Source: Prevotellaceae bacterium UBA4332 (GTDB lineage: Bacteria > Bacteroidota > Bacteroidia > Bacteroidales > Bacteroidaceae). Taken from it: a stretch of 35,098 nt of DNA. Shown here in pieces: positions 23,214-32,500 of this stretch. Position numbers and translations under genes: made by a program. Under the pieces are notes generated by a model. That model was not told the origin of the DNA. It worked only from the letters and a program-made list of their open reading frames with translations, and searched no databases. Numbering within the stretch: the first letter of the stretch is position 1; every line of letters begins with the position of its first letter. The stretch spans positions 1 to 35,098 of the forward strand of contig DGTQ01000001.1 of assembly GCA_002394365.1 (NCBI GenBank), given 5' to 3'.

Positions 23214-24401
23214 CTAACTGTGAACTGTGAACTGTGAACTGTGAACTGCCAGGTTTTTCTTATAGCTCCTCAGTCTCTTTACTGTCTTTGCCTCTAAGTA
23301 CTGCCAGGCAGAGAGCACTCCGTCGTTGGTCTCCATCATGGCGAGAGTTAGAGCCTGAGTGAAGCCATACTTCACGTACCACTTTATGAGGTCGTCAAAG
23401 AGCAGGGCGTTAGCACCCTTTGCCCTGTATTCTGGCAGGACACCAATAAGCAATAAGTCAACAGTCTTGGTGTTATGGAAATAAATCGTCTTGAGCAAGT
23501 GGTACCAGCCAAAGGGGAACAACTTGCCGTTGCCCGTCTTGCGCAGAGCCTCTGAGAAGGAAGGAAAACTTACTCCGAAACCTATCAGCTTGCCATGAGG
23601 ATTTTCCGTATCTATGAAATTCTCATCGAAAAGGAAAGTCACAAGGTTCAGGTCGGCAAGACTTAAATATTCCTTTATTAACTTGTCTATCTGCTTATCG
23701 CTAAGTTCCGAGAATTCATACAAGTCCTCATAACACTTGTTAAGCACATGGAAAAACTTCTTACCGTAGCCCTGCTTCAGCATCTCTTTCTTCGTCAGCT
23801 TCACAGCATGCAGATTATATCGCCTGCCTATCATCGACGTAATCTTGGCAAACTTCTCGGGCACCTTCTCGGGCACTTTCACTAATTGCTGCACCCAGTC
23901 GTTGTCCTTCGTGAAGCCCATAGCCTCGAGGTGCTCCCTGTAATAAGGAAAATTATGGTTAGCATGCATCGTTGCCATTATGTCGAAGCCCTCAATGAGC
24001 AAGCCCTCGCGCTCCAGGTCTATGAAGCCCATCGGACCGATAATGGTATCCATACCTTTCCCTATGCCATACTCGCATACCTTATCCAGCAATGCCTGAC
24101 TGACAGCACGGTCGTCAATAAAGTCGAACCAACCGAAGCGCACATACTTCTGGTTCCATCGCTTGTTAGCCTTCCAGTTTATAATAGCAGCAACACGTCC
24201 CACCGCTTTGCCGTTGCGATAAGCCATGTAGTATTCAGCGTCGCAGAAGTCAAAAGAAGGGTTCTTGCCCCTGCTCAGCGTGTCCATCTCATCCATATAC
24301 AAGTACGGAACTGCACAAGGGTCATCCTTATACAGTTCTGTACGGAAATCGATGAACATCTCCAATTCCCGCTTTGTGCATACTTTTCGTATCTCTAACA
24401 T
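23214..24401 (-). CDS. GNAT-family N-acyltransferase (YghO-like)
   Basis: A 395-residue protein, probably cytosolic. The N-terminal part (MLEIRKVCTKRELEMF, FRTELYKDDPCAVPYLYMDE) and the segments GRVAAIINWKAN, DTIIGPMGFIDLEREGLLIEGF and IGVLPEYRAKGANALLF look like a GNAT fold; the last holds an acetyl-CoA loop-like R-x-K-G-A. Substrate unknown. A longer reading frame begins at 24464, but the promoter at 24423-24453 lies inside that extension, so the ATG at 24401 is the real start. The C-terminal ten or so residues are encoded by a heptamer repeat and are unlikely to be functional sequence. Confidence 0.78.
   Translation of the reverse strand: MLEIRKVCTKRELEMFIDFRTELYKDDPCAVPYLYMDEMDTLSRGKNPSFDFCDAEYYMAYRNGKAVGRVAAIINWKANKRWNQKYVRFGWFDFIDDRAVSQALLDKVCEYGIGKGMDTIIGPMGFIDLEREGLLIEGFDIMATMHANHNFPYYREHLEAMGFTKDNDWVQQLVKVPEKVPEKFAKITSMIGRRYNLHAVKLTKKEMLKQGYGKKFFHVLNKCYEDLYEFSELSDKQIDKLIKEYLSLADLNLVTFLFDENFIDTENPHGKLIGFGVSFPSFSEALRKTGNGKLFPFGWYHLLKTIYFHNTKTVDLLLIGVLPEYRAKGANALLFDDLIKWYVKYGFTQALTLAMMETNDGVLSAWQYLEAKTVKRLRSYKKNLAVHSSQFTVHS
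23216..23250. repeat. Left-hand heptamer arm of four-helix cassette 2
   Basis: Five units on the plus strand: AACTGTG four times, then AACTGCC. The GNAT stop codon (23214-23216) is at its edge, so the last residues of that protein (VHSSQFTVHS) are encoded by the repeat. The reverse complement aligns in register with 22788-22822 over five units. Confidence 0.93.
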
Positions 24402-24422
24402 CCTATTAGCAAAATTTACTTG

Positions 24423-24453
24423 CAAAATTACAAATAATTTCTGAATACACAAA
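24423..24453 (-). promoter_or_regulatory. Promoter of the GNAT-parE-ctp unit
   Basis: Minus strand TTTG (24450-24453), spacer 19, TAATTTTG (24423-24430), ending about 20 bases before the ATG at 24401. A full match to the Bacteroidota promoter form. Confidence 0.8.
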
Positions 24454-24474
24454 AAAGAAACCACAAAACAACAA

Positions 24475-24515
24475 AAAACTCCGCCGAGGGTTCTTTCCTC
24501 AGCGGAGCTTTTATT
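24475..24515 (-). terminator. Terminator after the duplicated-domain secreted protein gene
   Basis: A hairpin with arms CTCCGCCGAGG and CCTCAGCGGAG (one mismatch) and a short loop, flanked by T-runs on the minus strand. It resembles the terminator at 26049-26083. Confidence 0.8.
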
Positions 24516-24603
24516 TTCGCTTTTCAGCGTACCCTTGTTCCCTTCCCTTCGGGAGGGGATAGGGGTAGGTATTCTTTTTTTACTTTACTTGCTGACCAGC
24601 AAC
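24502..24603 (-). repeat. 102-bp duplicated 3'-end module (copy 1), with vestigial gene tail
   Basis: Matches 26073-26174 at 101 of 102 positions. It contains half the terminator, the C-rich element and, at 24580-24603, codons for VAGQQVK plus a stop that belong to no open gene here. The live gene's own VAGQQVK-stop is at 24660-24683. Confidence 0.85.
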
Positions 24604-24659
24604 GCTGACCTTTGGTCACGTTGCTTTCGCTCGAAAGTAGGTGAAAGCAAGCTTTCCCC

Positions 24660-25892
24660 TTACTTTACTTGCTGGCCCGCAACGTTGTAGTTGCCGATGT
24701 AAAGCTTACCGTTCTTGATAACCTTTATCACCTTTGGTGCCTCAGCCTTAGCCTCAGCCACTGCCTCTACTGCGGTAGTCTGTGGGACGAACTCGAAACC
24801 GTAGAAGTTAAGGCTGTTTACGGTATATTCTACAGAAACAGTACCAGCAGTTACAGGAACAGAGATTACAGGATATACCTTTGTCTCACCAGTTGGGTTG
24901 GTCTCAGAAATAGCGCTCTCCATTTCAACTACGACAGCGTCAGACTCCTGAACAACCTTGTTATAGAGAGATGTTCCACCCTGAGTCAGAGTGAGGGTAC
25001 GGTCTGTTGCAGAGTTAGAACCTGTACGAACGTAAACCTTCAGAGTACCTGCGCCAGGGATAGAGAGAGAAAGGGCATTCTTGGCACCACTCTTGCCGCC
25101 TACCTTCAGGCGAGAGATAAACTTCTCCTGTGCAGAAGCATCGCCAAAGTAAGCATTGTTCAGGTCGATGGCGTGCTTGTTGCCATCGTCTGTTCTTGAA
25201 AGAACAAAGCTACCGTCAGAGAATGTTGCTGGAACGCTACCAGTTCCAATGGCTGCATCACCGAAGGTAATCTTACCAGCATCAGCAACTACTGGAGTAG
25301 GAGTAGGAGTTGGCTCAGGGTTTGTGCCACCGCCTTCGCCAGCAACGAACTCAAAGCCATAGAAGTTAAGACCGTTTACGGCATATTCTACAGACACGGT
25401 ACCTGCAGTTACTGGAACAGAGATTACAGGATATACCTTTGTCTCACCAGTTGGGTTGGTCTCAGAAATTGCGCTCTCCATTTCAACTACGATTGCGTCA
25501 GACTCCTGAACAACCTTGTTATAGAGAGATGTTCCACCCTGAGTCAGAGTGAGGGTACGGTCTGTTGCAGAGTTAGAACCTGTACGAACGTAAACCTTCA
25601 GAGTACCTGCGCTAGGGATAGAGAGAGAAAGACCATTCTTGGTACCGCTCTTGCCACCCATCTTCAGGCGAGAGATAAACTTCTCCTGTGCAGAAGCATC
25701 ACCAAAGTAAGCATTGTTCAGGTCGATGGCGTGCTTGTTGCCATCGTCTGTTCTTGAAAGAACAAAGCTACCGTCAGAGAATGATGCTGGAACGCTACCA
25801 GCTGCAATGGCTGCATCACCGAAGGTAATCTTCTCTGCGCTTGCAGTAAGAGCCATGACAGCTACTGCGATAAGAGTAAAAATTTTCTTCAT
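24660..25892 (-). CDS. Secreted protein with two near-identical 163-residue repeats
   Basis: A 410-residue protein with a signal peptide (residues 1-19, ending ALTASA). Two beta-rich repeats, residues 21-183 and 207-369, differ at only 10 of 163 positions. They begin KITFGDAAI and end LNFYGFEFV, joined by a Pro/Thr linker (NPEPTPTPTPVV). The C-terminus NGKLYIGNYNVAGQQVK is shared with the protein at 26151-27035 and resembles short C-terminal sorting tails seen on Prevotella secreted proteins. That reading is inference. The beta-sandwich character and the position next to susCD suggest glycan binding at the cell surface, but no family is recognised with confidence. It has its own exact promoter. 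Confidence 0.8.
   Translation of the reverse strand: MKKIFTLIAVAVMALTASAEKITFGDAAIAAGSVPASFSDGSFVLSRTDDGNKHAIDLNNAYFGDASAQEKFISRLKMGGKSGTKNGLSLSIPSAGTLKVYVRTGSNSATDRTLTLTQGGTSLYNKVVQESDAIVVEMESAISETNPTGETKVYPVISVPVTAGTVSVEYAVNGLNFYGFEFVAGEGGGTNPEPTPTPTPVVADAGKITFGDAAIGTGSVPATFSDGSFVLSRTDDGNKHAIDLNNAYFGDASAQEKFISRLKVGGKSGAKNALSLSIPGAGTLKVYVRTGSNSATDRTLTLTQGGTSLYNKVVQESDAVVVEMESAISETNPTGETKVYPVISVPVTAGTVSVEYTVNSLNFYGFEFVPQTTAVEAVAEAKAEAPKVIKVIKNGKLYIGNYNVAGQQVK
24786..25274 (-). repeat. Internal gene repeat, second copy
   Basis: Encodes residues 207-369 of the secreted protein and is nearly identical to 25344-25832. The offset is exactly 558 bp (186 codons). Confidence 0.9.
25344..25832 (-). 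repeat. Internal gene repeat, first copy
   Basis: Encodes residues 21-183 of the secreted protein, the partner of 24786-25274. High DNA identity indicates recent duplication or gene conversion. Confidence 0.9.
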
Positions 25893-25966
25893 AGATAAAA
25901 ACGTTTTTTTAAGTTAGTGTTAATTATAACTGAATGAGTAGTTTTTCCCCTTTGAATATCTATCTG

Positions 25967-25997
25967 CAAAGTTACTCATTTTTTTCTTATATACAAA
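25967..25997 (-). promoter_or_regulatory. Promoter of the duplicated-domain secreted protein gene
   Basis: Minus strand TTTG (25994-25997), spacer 19, TAACTTTG (25967-25974). The leader to the ATG at 25892 is about 70 nt. Confidence 0.8.
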
Positions 25998-26048
25998 AAA
26001 AAAGAACGAAAAACTATGCAAAAAGAGCATAATAAAAAGGTCAACGAA

Positions 26049-26083
26049 AAACTCCGCCTAGGTAGAACCCCGGCGGAGCTTTT
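26049..26083 (-). terminator. Terminator after the small secreted protein gene
   Basis: Arms CTCCGCC and GGCGGAG enclose a loop; on the minus strand TTTTT follows. Sequence resembles the terminator at 24475-24515. Confidence 0.8.
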
Positions 26084-26174
26084 ATTTTCGCTTTTCAGCG
26101 TACCCTTGTTCCCTTCCCTTCGGGAGGGGATAGGGGTAGGTATTCTTTTTTTACTTTACCTGCTGACCAGCAAC
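26073..26174 (-). repeat. 102-bp duplicated 3'-end module (copy 2)
   Basis: The intact counterpart of 24502-24603. Here the VAGQQVK-stop codons are the real end of the gene at 26151. Confidence 0.85.
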
Positions 26175-27035
26175 ATTGTACTTGCCAATCTGGATGCCGT
26201 TAGCTGTGATAACCTTTACAGGAGCAGCAGCCTCAGACTTAGCCTCAGCGATGCCCTGAACAGCTGTCTCATCTGGCTGAAGCTGGATAGGTGTAGGAGC
26301 TTCTTCACCAGTACCGCTGATTGTGATTGTCTCGTCACCTGTTTCAGAGAAGTAGAAACCGCACTGTGTGAGCTTAGAGCCAGTAGCATGTACATTGTAG
26401 GTAGAGCCACCATAAACGTTGAACTTGATGAAACCAACACCGTTGTTAGCAGCAGCGTCACCAGCACCATTGAGTACGCCAAGCTTACCAATTGGAGTAG
26501 TAACGAAGTACTTATCAGCATCGTCACCCTTAACCTCTGCTACGAGAGCCTTAGCCTGACCTGCTGCTGTACCGTCACAAACGATAGTGTAGCCGATGAA
26601 GCCGCCATCCTCTGTTACAACATACTGCTTGTTCTGAGAGAACTTACCGATAACGTAAATAACGCCCTCTTTTACAGTAGTAGGAACCTCGATTGAGAGA
26701 ACTGAACCTGAAGCTGCTGGAAGAAGAGTGTTTGCAGGGTTGCCACCGTCTTTATCCTTTGCGTTGTTGTTTCCCTGATAGCCACCAGAGAGATCGATTT
26801 CTGTAGAACCAATTGTCATTACAGAGAACTTAGAAGCTGTTACACCTACAATCTTGCACTGGTCAGCGAAAGCTGTCTTTGCAACGATGCCGTTAGCTGC
26901 TGTACCCATAACTGTACCAGCAGCAACTTCTGTTGTAGCATCAGCATTAAGTGCACTTGTGTTAAACTCTGTGTACTGCGCGTTAGCAGCAAGAGTCATT
27001 GTAGCCATAGCTACGAGAGTAAAAAATTTCTTCAT
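26151..27035 (-). CDS. Small secreted beta-rich protein with shared C-terminal tail
   Basis: A 294-residue protein from the preferred start MKKFFTLVAM, with a signal peptide ending LAANAQ. An ATG nine codons upstream is less likely. The body is rich in Thr, Gly and Val. Segments such as LSIEVPTTVKEGVIYVIGKF and STYNVHATGSKLTQCGFYFS parallel the fold rhythm of the neighbour at 24660 and of beta-sandwich modules on Bacteroidota carbohydrate-active proteins. It ends NGIQIGKYNVAGQQVK, nearly the same tail as its neighbour. No enzymatic motif is visible. A surface or secreted glycan-binding role is inference from context. No clear promoter lies between it and the upstream hairpin, so it may depend on readthrough from susCD. 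Confidence 0.75.
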   Translation of the reverse strand: MKKFFTLVAMATMTLAANAQYTEFNTSALNADATTEVAAGTVMGTAANGIVAKTAFADQCKIVGVTASKFSVMTIGSTEIDLSGGYQGNNNAKDKDGGNPANTLLPAASGSVLSIEVPTTVKEGVIYVIGKFSQNKQYVVTEDGGFIGYTIVCDGTAAGQAKALVAEVKGDDADKYFVTTPIGKLGVLNGAGDAAANNGVGFIKFNVYGGSTYNVHATGSKLTQCGFYFSETGDETITISGTGEEAPTPIQLQPDETAVQGIAEAKSEAAAPVKVITANGIQIGKYNVAGQQVK

Positions 27036-27057
27036 GATTGAAATGATTTTTTTGTTA

Positions 27058-27069
27058 AACAATATTGTT
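27058..27069. promoter_or_regulatory. 12-bp palindrome upstream of the small secreted protein gene
   Basis: AACAATATTGTT is a perfect palindrome 22 bases before the ATG at 27035. It could be an operator, but A/T-rich palindromes of this length also occur by chance. Confidence 0.25.
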
Positions 27070-27097
27070 AATTAAAAAAAAAGGTTTTCTGTAAAAA

Positions 27098-27136
27098 GTT
27101 AGGGTGCACCACAGGTGAACCACAGCACACCCTAAC
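27098..27136 (-). terminator. Terminator/attenuator after the lipoprotein gene
   Basis: A perfect 9-bp stem (GTTAGGGTG and CACCCTAAC) with a partly self-complementary loop, followed on the minus strand by TTTTT. It lies between the lipoprotein gene and the gene at 27035. Confidence 0.8.
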
Positions 27137-27150
27137 CTGTCTTCTATGTC

Positions 27151-27627
27151 TTATTCTTCCTTCTTACCCGTAAAGGTATAGGTTGTTGAGACTTTTCTTG
27201 GACGTCCGCCAACCCTGATGGTAGTCTCCTCTGTATATGTCAAGGTGCAAATGCTTCCTTTTACATCACCACTGAATACGACTCCAAATGTGTTAGCAGC
27301 ATCAGTGCTCTTGTTGCTGAAAGGATAGAAACCTGCCATAGCCGAGATATTAGCAACACCCTCTTTGGTAACACTTGTAGATGATAACTTTACACCAACT
27401 ACATACTTACTGTCCTCTGACAGATCTACTGTGGCATCAACAGAGTTTGACACTTCCTCTTGAGAAGTGGGATCAATATATACCGATGCAAGCGTACCTG
27501 TATATGTTCCCATTACATCGGTTGCCGGAGTCTGCGAAACTGGCGCAGAGTCATCATCATCGTTACATGAAGTAACAATAGTTGCAGATGAAAGTAACAA
27601 CAGGGCTGCAAATAATACTTTTTTCAT
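27151..27627 (-). CDS. Lipoprotein of the susCD operon, unknown function
   Basis: A 158-residue protein with a lipoprotein signal (lipobox VTSC, lipidated C21) followed by NDDDD, an acidic stretch like the surface-export signal of Bacteroidota lipoproteins. The mature part is beta-rich (MGTYTGTLASVYID, VDATVDLSEDSKYVV, STTYTFTGKK) and could be a calycin-like or small beta-barrel domain. I do not recognise a named family. It lies 18 bp after susD, so it is co-transcribed and may be a surface glycan-binding accessory. Confidence 0.75.
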   Translation of the reverse strand: MKKVLFAALLLLSSATIVTSCNDDDDSAPVSQTPATDVMGTYTGTLASVYIDPTSQEEVSNSVDATVDLSEDSKYVVGVKLSSTSVTKEGVANISAMAGFYPFSNKSTDAANTFGVVFSGDVKGSICTLTYTEETTIRVGGRPRKVSTTYTFTGKKEE

Positions 27628-27645
27628 TGTGAATAGTTTTAATGA

Positions 27646-29484
27646 TTAATAACCAGGGTTTTGATACATGCCTGCAGAGGTGTTGTTACCCAACTCTGAT
27701 GATGGTATAGGTCTTATGACCTTCCACTCGCCGTTGGAGTTCTTTGCAGCACTCTCACTGAAGTTAGGGTTGAATGCGAGATTGTAGCGAATAAGCTGGT
27801 TGGTACGACGAAGGTCAACCCAACGATTCTGCTCTGCATAAGTCTCACGTGCACGCTCATCGAGTATTACGTCGATAGGCTTAATACTGAATGAGCCATA
27901 AGCCTGCAGATAGTCTGGAGAGTAGTTGTCGAAATCTACCTCAGCCAAAGTAGCATCAGATATAGAACGCTTTCTCACAGTCTCAAGGCGAGCCTTAGCA
28001 GTAGCCTGATCACCAGCCATGAAGTATGCCTCAGCAGCATCAAGGTAAGAGTCAGATGCATGGAAGATTACGATGTCGCGATAGTCAGCAGACGCAGAAA
28101 CCTTAGTATTCTTGTCATCATACTTCTTAACTGTCACGCCTGTAGCCACAGCTTTGATGAAGTTGTTGTAGTCAGGATCTGTTGATTTAGTGTACGTACC
28201 ATCCTGATTAAAGGTATAGATAGTTGAGGTCTTTCCAATATGGTATGCCTTTGGCAGATTATTAACAGAAGACCACATATAGCGATCCTTGTTAGCGGCA
28301 AGATCCGCCTCTACCTCTGCCGTTGTCATATATGCAGGATAGTACTTATAACCTATCAGTGCGTCAGCCTTAGGATTGTTATAGTAATAGAAGTAGCCAC
28401 CACCTGTGAAAACTGAAGGCGTAGCCTCTACCTTGTTATACATGGTAGTCATGAATGTACCCTCGTAGCGAGCATCACCCTCCTCGAAGAGGTAAACAGA
28501 TTTAAGGCTCTGACCGTGAACCGAACCGCTCTGTTTGTAGGCTGTTGCAGTACACTCACCATAGTAGTTGCCGTAGTTAGCTTGCATGCTGTGACCACCA
28601 TCAGACTCTGCGCCCTTATAAGAATCACGATCATACTGAACAGCCCAGAATACTTCCTTGTTGTTCTCGTTAGATGGTGACCACTTATCCTCGAAAGACA
28701 TAGTGAGCGTGCTGTAGTTAGCTATAGCCTTGTCAGCATACTCTGCAGCCTTCTGGAAGTGCTCAGTTGACTTAACGGTGTATTCACCCTTCTTTATCTT
28801 CTCCTGACCATCAGCTGTCGTTACATCGCCCTTATCGGTATCGATATCCCAACCCCATGCCAGATAGAACTTAGCGATGAGAGCATTAGCTGCCTCCTGT
28901 GTAGGAGCGCCAACGTTAGCGTGGCTTGCTACTGTAGGCAGAGAGGCTTTGACAGATTCAAGTTCGTTGATACAATTCTCATAGATAGTAGCGAGCTCTG
29001 TGCGAGGATAATCGCGCTGTGAATTCTGAATGTAGTTTGTTACATAAGGCACAGCACCAAATTGCTGCGTGAGCTGGTAGTAGCAGTAGCAACGCATGAA
29101 TGCAGCCTCTGCCTTCTGAGCATCGTTAGATGACTTCTCCATCACGCCATTAGCATAGCCGATTGTACCATAGAGACGAACGTAGTAGTTCTGAATGTCT
29201 GAAGTAGATGCATTGAAAGAGAAAGCATCAAACTCAGTTGCACTCTTACCACGATGTGGTATGTACAGGTCAGTACCCTCATCTGTCATCGCAACTTCAG
29301 TCACGTGGTTGTAGAGGGAGTTGTATGCTGACATCAGCAGTGCAGTGGGATTACCGTTCAAGTACGAATCGGCATCCTTGTCAGCATTAGTCTTGTCCTT
29401 AGCCTCAAGGAAATCGCTACAGCTGGTAAGCGATGTTCCCGCAAGCATTAAAGCAAGAGCTGAAATATATAATGTCTTTTTCAT
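27646..29484 (-). CDS. SusD/RagB-family outer-membrane lipoprotein
   Basis: A 612-residue protein with a lipobox (LTSC, C22) and the SusD-type start CSDFLEAKDKTNAD. TPR-like helical features are seen (AEAAFMRCYCYYQLTQQFGAVPYV, NALIAKFYLAWGW). The C-terminal SusD signature ADYRDIVIFHASDSYLDAAEAYFMAGD, cut by RARETYAEQNRWVDLRRTNQL, is present. It sits on the cell surface as the lid of the SusC transporter and binds the glycan or peptide substrate. It lies 25 bp after susC. The substrate is not predictable from sequence. Confidence 0.95.
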   Translation of the reverse strand: MKKTLYISALALMLAGTSLTSCSDFLEAKDKTNADKDADSYLNGNPTALLMSAYNSLYNHVTEVAMTDEGTDLYIPHRGKSATEFDAFSFNASTSDIQNYYVRLYGTIGYANGVMEKSSNDAQKAEAAFMRCYCYYQLTQQFGAVPYVTNYIQNSQRDYPRTELATIYENCINELESVKASLPTVASHANVGAPTQEAANALIAKFYLAWGWDIDTDKGDVTTADGQEKIKKGEYTVKSTEHFQKAAEYADKAIANYSTLTMSFEDKWSPSNENNKEVFWAVQYDRDSYKGAESDGGHSMQANYGNYYGECTATAYKQSGSVHGQSLKSVYLFEEGDARYEGTFMTTMYNKVEATPSVFTGGGYFYYYNNPKADALIGYKYYPAYMTTAEVEADLAANKDRYMWSSVNNLPKAYHIGKTSTIYTFNQDGTYTKSTDPDYNNFIKAVATGVTVKKYDDKNTKVSASADYRDIVIFHASDSYLDAAEAYFMAGDQATAKARLETVRKRSISDATLAEVDFDNYSPDYLQAYGSFSIKPIDVILDERARETYAEQNRWVDLRRTNQLIRYNLAFNPNFSESAAKNSNGEWKVIRPIPSSELGNNTSAGMYQNPGY

Positions 29485-29509
29485 TTTACTTCTTTTTATT
29501 TTGATTTAA

Positions 29510-32500
29510 TTAGAACTTTATGCTTGCACCCACCTGATATGTTACAGTGCTTGGACCGTCGTTCTTAAGTGATGCACTTGCCCACTCTGGATCGAAGCCC
29601 TTGAACTTAGAGAAGCATATAGGGTTAGTCACTGTGAAGTAGAGACGGAGGTGAGAGCAACCCCATGGCTTGAGCCAACTCTTAGGGAATGTGTAACCCA
29701 ACGTAATGTTCTTCACCTTCATGAATGAAGCACTAACAATAGAAGCAGCATTGTTGTACTTAGTAGTCTGGTTACCTACAGCACCATCAGCACTACCATT
29801 GTTTGGGAAAGGATATTCACCGTAGTGAGTAGTCTGCTGATAAACAGGGTTGATGTAAGAACCATCAGGATTCATACCATCACAGTCGATAAGAGTACCT
29901 GCTGGAATGTAGTAGTCAAGGTTAAGACGCTGACGACCACGGTCGCTGTAGTCAATATACTGATTCATGAATGCAGAGTAAACCTCACCACCTACGCGTG
30001 CATAGAGAGAGAAACCGAAGTCCCAACCCTTCCATCTAACGTTAGTGTTGAAAGAACCTGTCCACTTAGGATCTGAAGACTTAACCGAACGGTCATTATC
30101 ATCGATAGTACCATCCTGGTTGAGGTCTGTCATCTTAGGCTGTCCCTCTGTCCACTTATATACCTTGTAGTAATAGTCGCACTCGCGCATTTGGTCAGTA
30201 GCACCCTCTCCATAGAGTTCCTTCTGCTTGTCAGTCAGAGTCATCATCTTGTCAGACACGATGCCGTCATAGGTGTATGCCCAAACGTTGTTGACAGACT
30301 CACCTACAAATAGTGAACCTACAACACCTGCTATATCACCATAGGTAGTTGTTAAGAGTGAACGAGTGTCAACGCCATTTATGTCCTTAACTTCGTTCTT
30401 GTTGTGAGCGAAAGTCAGACCAGCAGACCACTCAAAATCCTTCTTCTTCATGATGATACCGTTCAACGCAATCTCGACACCTGTATTGCGTACCTTACCG
30501 ATGTTTGTCATCATGCTGACAGCTTTGCCACTTGAGTCAAGACCAGCTTCGAGAGGCAGTGATACTGCATAGAGCAAATCCTTAGAAGTCTTTGTGTAGA
30601 AATCGATGCTACCATTCAAACGATTGTTCCAGAAACCGAAGTCAAGACCTACGTTGAACTCGTGTGACTTCTCCCATTTGAGGTTCTTATCAACGATAGT
30701 TGCAGCGTAGTAGCCAGTTGACTGTGTTGTGCCATTGTATGGGTAGTAAACTGGAGACGCGAGCAGTGAGCGTGTATCATAGTTGCCGATACCATCACAG
30801 TTACCTGTTACACCATAAGAGAGACGGAGCTTCAAGTTAGAAAGCCATGTAACCTTCTTCATCCAAGGCTCCTCGGTGATACGCCAAGCGAAAGCCACTG
30901 ATGGGAATGTGCCCCAACGATTGTCCTTAGCGAACTTAGAAGAACCATCCCAACGTACGGTAGCAGTAACGAGGTAACGATCCATGAGACCATAATTGAG
31001 ACGCATAGCCCAAGAGGTCATTGAGTTCTCAGAATATGAGTTCTTAGATTCAGAGCTATTATACTCACCCGTCTTCAGATTCCACCAGTCTGTGCCGTCA
31101 ATCACGTTGTCTGCATACCACTTTGCATACTCTGTGGTGCTCTTCTGAGTAGAGTAGAGAGCCATTGCATTGATAGAGTGTATCTCATTGATGCGTGTGT
31201 TGTATGAGAGCACGTTATCCCATGTCCAGGAGAATGCACGCTGGTTTGCGTTGTAAGCGCTGTTGCCAGTACGCTTGTCATCATCATAGTACTTCTCTGT
31301 ACCATCAGTATCAACATACTTGTAGCCATCGAAGTATCCCTCACGATAGTATGTGTAGTTAGGAGAGAATGTGGTCTTAAATGAAAGCCCCTTCATAGGT
31401 TTGAAGTTCAGATATACATTACCGAGCAAGCGCCATGTTTCACGCTTCTGCTTAGAGCTCTGCATGAGGTGCAGAGGGTTACGTGAAGAAGTGAACTGGT
31501 TGCCGTCTGTACCAAGAGAGGTGTTAAGACCAGGCTGGTGGATGATATTGCCATCAGCATCGTATGGACGCATGAATGGGTTCATGCGGAAAGCTTCCTT
31601 GATGGCATTGTCGTTAGCATACTTCTTGTTAGATTCTGCAAAGTTGATATTGAAACCGCCATCGAGCCAGTCAGTTATCTGAGCGTCAACAGCACCCTTG
31701 AAGTTATAGCGTGAACGCTCATCACCTACATATACACCTGTCTCCTTATTATAACCTACACCGAAGTGGTAAGAAACACCCTTAGATGCGCCGTTGACAG
31801 CAATGTAGTGGTTCTGCTGGATACCTTTCTGAGTCATGAGGTCAGGCCAGTTAGTATCTACACCAGCATTCAGCAGGTCTTTTAAAACATAAGAACCTGA
31901 ACCTGCATGCTGACGCAACAGACCCTGCTCGATATTACCCTGTGTCATACCATATGAAGGCTGAGCAGCTGCTCCATTCTGGTAACCAAGGAACTTGAGG
32001 AAACGATAGTCATAGAACTGCTTAGCGTCCTGAAATTCAGGCATACGAGTTGTAGATCTCCATCCAAAGTAACCGTCATAAGAGATAGTAGCCTTAGCAT
32101 CCTTGCTGACAGTAGCACCACTCTTAGTTGTAACCATTACGACACCGGCAGTAGCACGTGAACCGTAGATAGCGGTAGAAGAAGCATCCTTCAAGATGTC
32201 GATCTTCTCAATATCCTGTGGGTTAAGCCAGTCGATATCGTCACACATAACACCATCTACTACGTAAAGAGGGGTTACGTCTGAGTTGATAGAAGACTTA
32301 CCACGTATTTCGATAGTTGGAGAACCATCAGTACGACCACCAGCCATAGTGATGTTAACACCAGGTGTGGTACCCTGCAAGTTTCCAAGTACGTCTGCAG
32401 CGCCCTTGGCGTTCAGCTGCTCGGTATTGACTGAAGAAACTGAACCGGTGAGGTCGCTTTTCTTCATCGTACCGTAACCAACGACTACGAGGTCGTTAAG

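Noticed and set aside
24402..24464. Longer N-terminus for the GNAT protein
   Set aside because: An exact promoter (24423-24453) lies inside the extension, and the family pattern begins at the later ATG.
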